NCBI GenBank assembly: GCA_038214535.1
Contig: JBBQRS010000138.1
Span: 1 to 10,923 of the forward strand
Direction: 5' to 3'
DNA length: 10,923 bases
Origin: JBBQRS01 sp038214535
GTDB lineage: Bacteria > Chloroflexota > Anaerolineae > CG2-30-64-16
Shown here piece after piece: positions 1 to 5,431 of the stretch. The number at the start of each line of letters is the position of its first letter. Positions within the stretch are counted from its first letter, which is position 1. Made by a program: the position numbers and the translations under genes. The notes below the pieces were generated by a model. It made no database searches, was not told the DNA's origin, and saw only the letters and a list, made by a program, of their open reading frames with translations.

Positions 1-149
1 TGGCCGCGCTCATCCAACCAGTCCAGGTCGCGGCGCACCGTCATGCTGGAGACGCCCAACACATCGCTGAGCTGCTCCACTGTGACGGTGGCATTCTCGC
101 TCTCCGCGATGATTTCGACAATTCGTCTGCGACGTGCTTCCGATAGCAT
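1..149 (-). CDS. DeoR-family transcriptional regulator, N-terminal part (runs off the window)
   Basis: The reverse strand encodes MLSEARRRRIVEIIAESENA and continues into a complete DeoR-type winged helix-turn-helix. It ends at the window edge after about 49 codons, so the C-terminal effector domain is not visible. The recognition-helix segment SSMTVRRDLDWLDERG is the family signature (S-x-x-T-V-R-R-D-L-x-x-L). DeoR-type proteins are usually cytoplasmic repressors of sugar, nucleoside or phosphorylated-metabolite pathways, with a sugar-phosphate-binding C-terminus; which one applies here cannot be told. The start is the ATG at 149-147, with GGAG about 7 nt upstream. A promoter and inverted repeat lie upstream at 211-251. 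The protein is divergent from the next gene, which starts at 370. Confidence 0.88.
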   Translation of the reverse strand, partial: MLSEARRRRIVEIIAESENATVTVEQLSDVLGVSSMTVRRDLDWLDERG

Positions 150-210
150 AGGATGACTCCAGGTTATCCGGCAGGGACGGCAATCAGCCAGACGCACGCC
201 TCACTGTGCA

Positions 211-226
211 ATCATGTTCACATGAT
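211..226. promoter_or_regulatory. Inverted repeat overlapping the -10 box, candidate repressor operator
   Basis: ATCATG-TTCA-CATGAT is a perfect 6-bp inverted repeat with a 4-bp spacer. It overlaps the -10 hexamer of the minus-strand promoter and covers the expected transcription start, the usual position for an autoregulatory operator. Assigning it to the DeoR-type protein is an inference from position. It could also act on the divergent gene at 370. Confidence 0.45.
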
Positions 227-251
227 ATAACATCTCGTCCAATTTTGTCAA
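224..251 (-). promoter_or_regulatory. Sigma70-type promoter of the DeoR-family gene
   Basis: On the minus strand a perfect -35 box TTGACA (251-246) is separated by 16 nt from TATATC (229-224), a 4/6 match to the -10 consensus. Transcription would start near 217, about 68 nt before the ATG at 149. The surrounding sequence is AT-rich against a GC-rich background. A second TTGACC lies just upstream (258-253). Confidence 0.55.
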
Positions 252-369
252 TGGTCAAACATAAACTCACAACCGTAATGCGGAGGACGCTCATTCCAGG
301 ATGAACAGATGGGCGAAAAGGGAACCCGCTCACTTGTCAGAGGCGGCGGCGCGGGCTAGAATGATGTGA

Positions 370-1260
370 ATGAACACGAAATCCACCGGTGAAACGCCGG
401 CGCTGAACCTGTCCCTCGAACGGCTTGCCGCCTACCGGCAGGATACCTTCCTGACCGGGCCGGGTCAACGGTTGCACACCAAGAAACAGGCAGCAGATTA
501 CGTCAACGCGCGCGGCTACGTCTACTTCTGGCCGGTCAAAGAGGTGACGATGCCGAGCCTGTGGACGGCAGTGGCGGGTAACCGGCCCGTGGCGGACGGG
601 CACGATGACCCCGGACACATCACGTGGCGCTGGAAGGACGAATCGCTGGGTTCGGACATCTGGTACTACGCGAAGGTGCTGCGCCGCCGGGCCACGTTCA
701 TCGCGCCCGCCATCCTGCCCTACTTCTACGCGCTTTCGGAGAACTACGGCGAGCCGGAAAGCGACTATCTGATCCAATATGAAGAGGGCCGGATGTCGGT
801 GGAAGCAAAAACCGTCTACGAGACGCTGATGACGGAAGGCCCGCTGGATACCGTGTTGCTGCGGCAGACGGCGCGACTCACCAGCAAGGCGAGCAACGCC
901 CCCTTTGCGCACGCGATGGAGACCTTGCAGGCCGACTTCAAGATCGTCCCTGTCGGCGTGGCGGAGACGGGCGCGTGGAAGTACGCGTTCATCTACGATC
1001 TGGTGCATCGGCGCTATCCCGATCTGGCCGAGCAGGCGCGCCCGCTCCGGCAGGCGGACGCGCGCGCCCGGCTGGCCGAGTTGTATTTCCGCTCGGTGGG
1101 CGCGGCGCAGGAGAAGGACCTGGCGAAATTGTTCGGCTGGCCGAAGCACGAGCTGGCGGCCACGCTCGACGTGCTGGTGGGCTCCGGCGTGGTCTGCGCA
1201 GGCGCGCAACTGGAAGAAACCAAGGGTGACTGGTACGCGCTTGCAGAATTGATATCATAG
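370..1260 (+). CDS. AlkZ-related winged-helix protein (HTH_42 / YcaQ-like), putative
   Basis: This 296-residue soluble protein has no signal peptide or membrane segment. The block ARGYVYFWPVKEVTMPSLW (residues 48-66), then DDPGHITWRWKD (79-90) and YYAKVLRRRATFI, matches from memory the bacterial proteins annotated as AlkZ-related. These are distant relatives of the YcaQ/AlkZ DNA glycosylases that excise alkylated or crosslinked bases. The mid and C-terminal parts (about 143-170 and 228-290) look like winged-helix modules. The glycosylase activity of true AlkZ is not demonstrated here, and I do not see its QxQ catalytic motif, so a DNA-binding or repair role is only a family-level guess. The ATG at 370 directly follows an in-frame TGA (367-369), so no upstream start is possible. 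The Shine-Dalgarno is weak. A palindromic repeat begins one base after the stop. Confidence 0.6.
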   Translation: MNTKSTGETPALNLSLERLAAYRQDTFLTGPGQRLHTKKQAADYVNARGYVYFWPVKEVTMPSLWTAVAGNRPVADGHDDPGHITWRWKDESLGSDIWYYAKVLRRRATFIAPAILPYFYALSENYGEPESDYLIQYEEGRMSVEAKTVYETLMTEGPLDTVLLRQTARLTSKASNAPFAHAMETLQADFKIVPVGVAETGAWKYAFIYDLVHRRYPDLAEQARPLRQADARARLAELYFRSVGAAQEKDLAKLFGWPKHELAATLDVLVGSGVVCAGAQLEETKGDWYALAELIS

Positions 1261-1332
1261 TTTTCACCACGAAGGAACGAAGAACCGAAGTTTTTTATTC
1301 TTAATCTTCGTTTCTTCGCTTCTTCGTGGTGA
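1261..1332. repeat. Intergenic palindromic repeat, CACCACGAAG family, copy 1
   Basis: Two 27-nt arms (1264-1290 and 1306-1332) pair at about 24 of 27 positions around a T/A-rich 15-nt loop. The arm begins TCACCACGAAG and the partner ends CTTCGTGGTGA. The inner part is built of repeated CGAAG/CTTCG steps. The element starts at the first base after the stop of the upstream gene and ends 16 nt before the next ATG. A second copy lies at 2711-2774. Repeats of this look are common between genes in environmental bacteria (from memory). It may act as an RNA hairpin or a partial terminator. Confidence 0.8.
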
Positions 1333-1345
1333 CTAATAATGAGGA

Positions 1346-2710
1346 ATGATGGACAAAGACGTAGAGACAGGTGTGGGGCCACGGTTCAGCGTGGGCCATT
1401 CGTTGAAGCTGGGCAGCTTTCATATCGGTTCTTCATTGACCGATCTACTGACGTCGGCGGTGTGGAACCGCGTGCTGATCGTGGATCTGGGTGTGGCGGC
1501 GTGGCCCATCGCTCTGCTGACCGCGTTGCGCTATTTATTAGCCCCGCTGACGCTATGGGCCGGCCACCAATCGGATACGCACCCGATTTTGGGCAGTCGC
1601 CGCGCGGCATATATCTGGTTGGGGCGCGGGCTGATGCTGGTTTCGCTGCCGCTGCTGCCATTGAGCACCGGGTTGATCGTCACGAACCTGCGCTCGCCGG
1701 TGGGGTGGGGGCTGGCAATCGCCGCGTTCCTGCTCTACGGCGTAGGGACGCTGATCTCCGGCGCGCCGTTCCTGGCGCTGGTGCATGACAGCGCGCCCTA
1801 CGACAAGCGCGGCCAGGCGTTGAGCATCGTCCAGTTCATGCTGGTGGTGAGCTTCGCGTTCATCCCGGTGATCTACGGGCGCGTGATGCCGGTATACGAT
1901 CAGGCGACCTTCTGGCGGCTGGTCGTGATCGCCATGATCGGGGCGACCTTCTTCTGGTTCATCGCCATTGTGGGCGAGGAGAAGCGCGCCCGGCTGGCTG
2001 CGGGCGCGGCTCCGGCGGCCGAGCGGCCCGTGCCGCTGCGCGTCTCGTTGCGCGCCATCTGGGCCGATGCGAGGGCGCGACGCTACGCGGCGTTCCTGGG
2101 CGCGTCGGCGTTCTTCGCCTTCATGCAGGATGCCGTGCTGGAGCCGTTCGGCGGGGACGTGTTCGGGCTGTCGGTGGGCGAGACGACGCGCTTCAACGCG
2201 TATTGGGGGGTGGGGGTGTTGGTCGCCATGCTCGCCACATATGCGGTGACGCGCGGACGCACCCCGGATCAGCAGGTGCCGACGACGGCGTTGGGATTGC
2301 TGCTGCTGGCCGCGCCGCTGGCCCTGTTGGGGCTGGCATCGCTGCGTGAGGCGCTGCCGTGGGTGCGGCCCACGTTGATCCTCTTCGGGCTGGGCTTCGG
2401 GGTGTACACGGTGGGCGGGGTCAGCCTGCTGATGGCGATGAGCCGGGAGCGGCAGGCTGCCAGCTACCTGGCGCTGTGGTCCATGATCCAACTGGTGACG
2501 CGCGGCGCGGGGATCGCCACGGGTGGTCTGCTCCGCGATGTCGCGCTGCGAGTCTCCGGCGAGTACTCGACAGCCTACGGGACGGTGTTCCTGATCGAAG
2601 CGGCGGGGCTGTTGGTGTGCATCGCGCTGTTGCTGCGCGTCGGCGTGCCACAGTTCGCCGCGCACCGCGAAGACGCGGGCATCGAGTTAGCGCCAGCGCT
2701 GGCGGATTGA
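1346..2710 (+). CDS. PucC-type MFS transporter (BCD family)
   Basis: This 454-residue protein has about 12 hydrophobic segments and no signal peptide, so it belongs in the inner membrane. Several blocks are typical of the PucC / bacteriochlorophyll-delivery branch of the major facilitator superfamily: KLGSFHIGSSLTDLLTSAVW followed by NRVLIV (residues 21-46), the loop GHQSDTHPILGSRRAAYIW (73-91), and QDAVLEPFGGDVFGLSVGET (261-280) followed by T. PucC proteins are linked to antenna assembly and pigment handling in phototrophs. No bch, puf or puc gene is visible here, so the substrate is open. The start is uncertain: ATG codons at 1346 and 1349 are adjacent, and GAGGA (1341-1345) fits neither spacing well; 1349 is slightly better. 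The gene sits between two copies of the same palindromic repeat. Confidence 0.82.
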   Translation: MMDKDVETGVGPRFSVGHSLKLGSFHIGSSLTDLLTSAVWNRVLIVDLGVAAWPIALLTALRYLLAPLTLWAGHQSDTHPILGSRRAAYIWLGRGLMLVSLPLLPLSTGLIVTNLRSPVGWGLAIAAFLLYGVGTLISGAPFLALVHDSAPYDKRGQALSIVQFMLVVSFAFIPVIYGRVMPVYDQATFWRLVVIAMIGATFFWFIAIVGEEKRARLAAGAAPAAERPVPLRVSLRAIWADARARRYAAFLGASAFFAFMQDAVLEPFGGDVFGLSVGETTRFNAYWGVGVLVAMLATYAVTRGRTPDQQVPTTALGLLLLAAPLALLGLASLREALPWVRPTLILFGLGFGVYTVGGVSLLMAMSRERQAASYLALWSMIQLVTRGAGIATGGLLRDVALRVSGEYSTAYGTVFLIEAAGLLVCIALLLRVGVPQFAAHREDAGIELAPALAD

Positions 2711-2774
2711 TTTTCACCACGAAGACACGAAGTTTAAAATCAAAAAACTTCGTTTCTTCGTGTCTTGGTGGTAA
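2711..2774. repeat. Intergenic palindromic repeat, CACCACGAAG family, copy 2
   Basis: The arms 2714-2732 and 2756-2774 pair at about 17 of 19 positions (TCACCACGAAGACACGAAG against CTTCGTGTCTTGGTGGTAA). A further internal pair, CGAAGTTT / AAACTTCG, lies at 2729-2752. Like copy 1, it starts with TTTTCACCACGAAG at the first base after a stop codon. It ends just before the Shine-Dalgarno of the kinase gene, so it fills almost the whole intergenic gap. Confidence 0.8.
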
Positions 2775-2783
2775 ATCGAATAA

Positions 2784-2790
2784 GGGGGAG
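2784..2790 (+). promoter_or_regulatory. Ribosome binding site fixing the kinase start
   Basis: GGGGGAG lies 4 nt before the ATG at 2795. The in-frame TTG at 2765 lies inside the palindromic repeat and has no comparable site, so 2795 is preferred. Confidence 0.7.
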
Positions 2791-2794
2791 CAAG

Positions 2795-3901
2795 ATGGAC
2801 CGTCCGTTATCAACTGATAGGACGAGCCTGACCGGCGAACAACGCTACCGCCACCTGTTTGAGAACGTCCCGATCTGTATCTTCGTGGCTGACCTGACTG
2901 ATCAAGTGACCATCTTCGAGGTCAATCGGCAGGCAGCGCTGGCCTACGGTTATGCGGCCGCGGAGTTGGTCGGGATGCCGGCAAGACGACTGGTGCCTGA
3001 GGACGCACGGACCATCCTTGCATCTATTTTGCAACGGGTCCGACGTGGCGAAACGGTGACGGTCGAGTCTACGAACCGGCGGCGTGATGGCGCGCTCTTT
3101 CCGGTTCGTATCATCGCCGCGCCCGACCCGATGGACGACCACCACATGATCGTCGCGGTCGAAGAAATCACGCTGGAAAAACAGCGCCGCAGCGAAGCAG
3201 AAGCCATTGACGCCGAACGGCGGCGCATCGCTCATGAGATTCACGATGGTGTGGCGCAGAGCCTGGCCGGGCTGCGCTTCAAGTCGGCGTTGTGGTCTCA
3301 CCTGGCAGATGGGGCGCCTCCCGAAATGCGCGCCGCGCTCGATGAGTTACAAGTTGTGCTCATCGCGGTGCTTGAGGATCTCCGGCGTACAATCTTCGCC
3401 TTGCGTCCGGTGGATCTGGAAGCGCTGGGGTTTTTCCCGGCGCTGCGGCAACTGGTGGACGACTTCGGCGACCAGAACCAACTGGCAGTTCATCTTGAAT
3501 TGACCGGACCGCCAGAAGCGCTCCCGACAGTCTACGAATTGCCGCTCTTTCGCATCATCCAGCAGGGCCTAACCAACATCGGCCAGCATGCGGATGCCAG
3601 TATGGTGTGGGTGCAGGTGGTGACGGACGCTGCCGGCCGCGTCGGGGTTTCGGTGCGAGATAACGGTCGCGGCTTCGATCCCGGCCGGCTCGGGCCGACA
3701 GATCCCGAGGGGCACTTCGGCCTGCGCCAGATGCGCGAGCGCGTCATGGAGCTTGGCGGCGCGCTGGATATTTGCAGCGCACCCGGTCAGGGCACGGAAC
3801 TGGTGATTGCCTTACCCCCGGTCGCCAACGAGATCAACCATCGCCAGAATGCCGGGGTCGAATCTGCCCGGAACAGCGAGGCGCAGGATGCCGCCGATTA
3901 G
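2795..3901 (+). CDS. PAS-domain sensor histidine kinase, HisKA_3 (NarL-partner) type
   Basis: This 368-residue kinase lacks membrane segments, so it should be cytoplasmic. It has a PAS domain at about 16-128 (EQRYRHLFENVPICIFVADL and the PAC-like block RRRDGALFPVRIIAAPDPMD). A HisKA_3 dimerisation/phosphoacceptor helix follows with RRRIAHEIHDGVAQSLAGL, where H150 is the expected phosphorylation site. A HATPase_c domain covers about 245-341: N-box RIIQQGLTNIGQHA (N261), G1 box DNGRGF (289-294) and G2 box GHFGL (306-310). The N-box glutamate seen in most relatives (QEALTN) is glutamine here. The 3' end overlaps the regulator by 14 nt, so the two are translationally coupled and form a cognate pair. 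The signal is unknown; no haem or flavin ligand signature is evident in the PAS domain. Confidence 0.92.
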   Translation: MDRPLSTDRTSLTGEQRYRHLFENVPICIFVADLTDQVTIFEVNRQAALAYGYAAAELVGMPARRLVPEDARTILASILQRVRRGETVTVESTNRRRDGALFPVRIIAAPDPMDDHHMIVAVEEITLEKQRRSEAEAIDAERRRIAHEIHDGVAQSLAGLRFKSALWSHLADGAPPEMRAALDELQVVLIAVLEDLRRTIFALRPVDLEALGFFPALRQLVDDFGDQNQLAVHLELTGPPEALPTVYELPLFRIIQQGLTNIGQHADASMVWVQVVTDAAGRVGVSVRDNGRGFDPGRLGPTDPEGHFGLRQMRERVMELGGALDICSAPGQGTELVIALPPVANEINHRQNAGVESARNSEAQDAAD

Positions 3902-4490
3902 ATTGTTGATTGCCGACGACCACACCCTGGTGCGCCAGGGCCTGCGCCAGCTCTGCGAGGGGATAGGCGGCTTTGAGGTTGTCGCCGAGGCCGAAAACGG
4001 CGTCCAGGCGGTGGAACTGGCGCGCGCCGCGCAGCCGGACGTCATCCTGATGGATATCGTCATGCCCAAACTGGACGGTGTGGCAGCCATCCGCCAGATT
4101 ATTCGTGACACCCCGACCGCCCGCATCATCGCGCTGACGATGTATCGCGAGGATCAATACATGCTGGACGCCATCCGGGCGGGCGCGCGCGGCTACCTGC
4201 TCAAGACCGTGGACGCCGGGGAGTTGATCTCGGCTATTGAGGCCGTGTGCCGGGGCGACTACTTAATTGATCCCATCGTCGCGGCTCGCGTGCTGGGCGA
4301 GCTGCACCTGCCGATGCCCGAACAACCGCACAACGAGCCGCTGACTGAGGGCGAGATGGCCGTCCTGCGCCTGGTCGCCCAGGGGGTAGATAACCAGGAC
4401 ATCGCCCAGACGCTGAATTACTCTGTCTACACCGTGGCCAATCGGCTGCGCACCATCTATGCGAAGCTGCACTTCACCAACCGCACCTAG
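3888..4490 (+). CDS. NarL/LuxR-type response regulator, truncated by an in-frame TAG
   Basis: The receiver domain (residues 3-120) is intact: acidic pair D10-D11, phosphoacceptor D56 in DVILMDIVMPKLDG, T84 in ALTMY and K106 in YLLKT. A GerE/LuxR helix-turn-helix begins near 151 (PLTEGEMAVLRLVAQG) with the recognition segment NYSVYTVANRLRTIYAKLHF. The ATG at 3888 overlaps the kinase gene and has GAGG about 6 nt upstream. The frame stops at TAG (4488-4490) after 200 residues. The same frame continues as AALYALRQGWVALDEPPL to TAA at 4545-4547, which is the usual LuxR C-terminal helix. TAG stands where relatives have CAG (Gln). The 200-residue product would lack most of the dimerisation helix and may bind DNA poorly. 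Alternatives are suppression or readthrough, or a sequencing error. Confidence 0.88.
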   Translation: MPPIRLLIADDHTLVRQGLRQLCEGIGGFEVVAEAENGVQAVELARAAQPDVILMDIVMPKLDGVAAIRQIIRDTPTARIIALTMYREDQYMLDAIRAGARGYLLKTVDAGELISAIEAVCRGDYLIDPIVAARVLGELHLPMPEQPHNEPLTEGEMAVLRLVAQGVDNQDIAQTLNYSVYTVANRLRTIYAKLHFTNRT

Positions 4491-4675
4491 GCCGCGCTCT
4501 ATGCCCTGCGCCAGGGCTGGGTCGCGCTGGATGAACCACCGCTCTAAGCCCGCCCCTGCCGTTTCCCCTTTTCCCCACTTACATCCCTTTCGCCTCCAGT
4601 TACAGTTAATTGTAGCCAAACTGCCCTAAAAGTAGATTGATTCATGTCTATCGCCGCGCGGAGATGGGTGTAAGC
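4476..4675 (+). repeat. Segmental duplication, copy A (regulator 3' end plus non-coding block)
   Basis: This segment recurs at 5119-5317. It covers the last regulator codons, a C/T-rich stretch (about 4550-4598) and a well conserved block at 4603-4670. By eye the block at 4603-4670 is about 85% identical to 5244-5312. It contains TGTAGC, CTGCCC, AAAAG, AGATT and GTCTATCGCCGCGCG in the same order and nearly the same spacing. Copy A ends about 85 nt before the tautomerase start. The non-coding part may be a promoter: TTGTAG, 17 nt, TAGATT, which is weak as sigma70. It could also be a regulator binding region. Confidence 0.8.
4491..4547 (+). pseudogene. Detached C-terminal helix of the response regulator
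   Basis: These 18 codons after the TAG, plus the TAA stop, remain open and encode AALYALRQGWVALDEPPL. This matches the normal end of NarL-type regulators. If the TAG at 4488 is read through or is an error, the full protein has 219 residues. The lack of further damage suggests the mutation is recent. The same peptide is encoded again at 5134-5187 (copy B). Confidence 0.75.
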
Positions 4676-4757
4676 TAACAGTGTAGTCAATCCGCCGTGG
4701 GTGCCGATGCGGCATACACGTCAATCACACAAGTAGAATCACCACAGGAGTACGCAG

Positions 4758-4985
4758 ATGCCATTAGTGAATGTAAAAGTGATCGAAGGCGTATTCACGC
4801 AAGCGCAGAAGCAAGAGATGGTGCGCAAGCTCACTGACGCGATGGTCTCGGTCGAAGGCGAGAACATGCGTCCCGTGACGTGGGTTGTCATCGAAGAGGT
4901 CCAGAGCGGCGACTGGGGAATCGGCGGCAACCCGCTGACCACAAACGATGTGAAGCAGTTGGCGGCGGGCAAGTCAAAATCTTGA
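4758..4985 (+). CDS. 4-oxalocrotonate tautomerase family protein
   Basis: This 75-residue protein starts MPLVNVKVIEGVFTQAQKQE. Removal of Met would expose Pro-1, the catalytic base of the tautomerase superfamily. The C-terminal block VVIEEVQSGDWGIGG (residues 43-57) matches the GIGG end of 4-OT. After Met removal, Val occupies the position of 4-OT Arg-11, and Trp aligns with Arg-39. It is therefore not a canonical 4-oxalocrotonate tautomerase and its substrate cannot be assigned. AGGAG at 4746-4750, 7 nt before the ATG, supports the start. The gene lies between the two copies of the duplication and has no obvious operon partner. Enzymes of this size act as cytoplasmic oligomers. Confidence 0.88.
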   Translation: MPLVNVKVIEGVFTQAQKQEMVRKLTDAMVSVEGENMRPVTWVVIEEVQSGDWGIGGNPLTTNDVKQLAAGKSKS

Positions 4986-5059
4986 CGTCCAGACACGCGA
5001 TGCAACCAACCGCTGGCCGGTGTATCGCCTCGAGCGATGTCTGAGAACACGTTCATTGC

Positions 5060-5089
5060 AGCCACCGCTGGCTTCCGCCAACGGTGGCT
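5060..5089. terminator. Hairpin downstream of the tautomerase gene
   Basis: AGCCACCG (5060-5067) pairs with CGGTGGCT (5082-5089). After one C/A mismatch, TGGC pairs with GCCA around a TTCC loop. The stem is strong but no T-run follows, so it is at best a non-canonical terminator or RNA-stabilising element. It lies 74 nt after the tautomerase stop. Confidence 0.4.
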
Positions 5090-5118
5090 CTGAAGCAAGT
5101 TTGCTCGAGGGTTGAGCC

Positions 5119-5190
5119 ACCAGCGTCACCCAGGCCGCCTTCCACGCGCTCCGCCAGGGCTGGGTCGCGCTGGATGAGCCGCAGGAGTAG
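5119..5190 (+). pseudogene. Orphan C-terminal fragment of a NarL-type response regulator
   Basis: In frame, 5119-5190 encodes TSVTQAAFHALRQGWVALDE, then PQE and TAG. This is a LuxR C-terminal helix almost identical to the end of the regulator at 3888-4547. An in-frame TGA lies two codons upstream (5113-5115) and no receiver or upper HTH sequence precedes it, so it is a remnant. A 26-bp stretch is identical to copy A (5152-5177 against 4509-4534). At the position of the TAG in the upstream gene this copy has CAG (5131-5133), which supports Gln as the ancestral residue. Confidence 0.72.
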
Positions 5191-5317
5191 GCGCCCGCCC
5201 GTCTCCCTCGTTGTTCCCTTTCACACCCTCTCCACCCTCCATACAATTAAATGTAGCAAAACTGCCCCAAAAGCAGATTAGTTTGTGTCTATCGCCGCGC
5301 GGGAGATGGGAGTACGA
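5119..5317 (+). repeat. Segmental duplication, copy B
   Basis: This is the partner of 4476-4675. The offset is 643 bp through the coding part and 641 bp in the non-coding block, so one 2-bp difference separates them in the pyrimidine-rich middle. Most differences in the conserved block are transitions. Copy B ends about 115 nt before the 795-residue gene, as copy A ends before the tautomerase gene, so each copy sits upstream of a different gene. Confidence 0.8.
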
Positions 5318-5419
5318 TGAGAGCGCAACTTCTTCGTGCTTCCAACGAGGGAGTAAATCTGACGAGTAGCTACATTCAATGAGGGTTTGTCTTTTTCGTA
5401 CCCCATCAACACGCCGTCC

Positions 5420-5424
5420 GGGAG
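5420..5424 (+). promoter_or_regulatory. Ribosome binding site fixing the start of the 795-residue protein
   Basis: GGGAG lies 7 nt before the ATG at 5432. The alternative in-frame TTG at 5387 has GAGGG only 1 nt away, which is too close for initiation. Confidence 0.6.
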
Positions 5425-5431
5425 AATCTTT

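Larger units (their letters stand above)
4986..5431. other. Intergenic region without an intact gene
   Basis: These 446 bp hold a hairpin (5060-5089), the orphan 3' end of a response-regulator-like frame (5119-5190) and the duplicated non-coding block (to about 5317). About 115 nt of leader for the 795-residue gene follows. I see no intact gene. Short frames here lack ribosome binding sites and family resemblance. Confidence 0.6.

Noticed and set aside
337..1209. Long open frame on the minus strand opposite the AlkZ-like gene
   Set aside because: It is rich in Arg, His and Gln, typical of the antisense of a GC-rich gene. The plus-strand frame has recognisable family motifs.
1553..2665. 370-codon minus-strand frame opposite the transporter
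   Set aside because: The product is Arg/Gln/His-rich with no domain resemblance. The transporter frame is clearly the coding one.
5084..5281. 65-codon frame between the tautomerase and the 795-residue gene
   Set aside because: It lies across the orphan regulator fragment in a different frame, and the product looks like random GC-rich translation.
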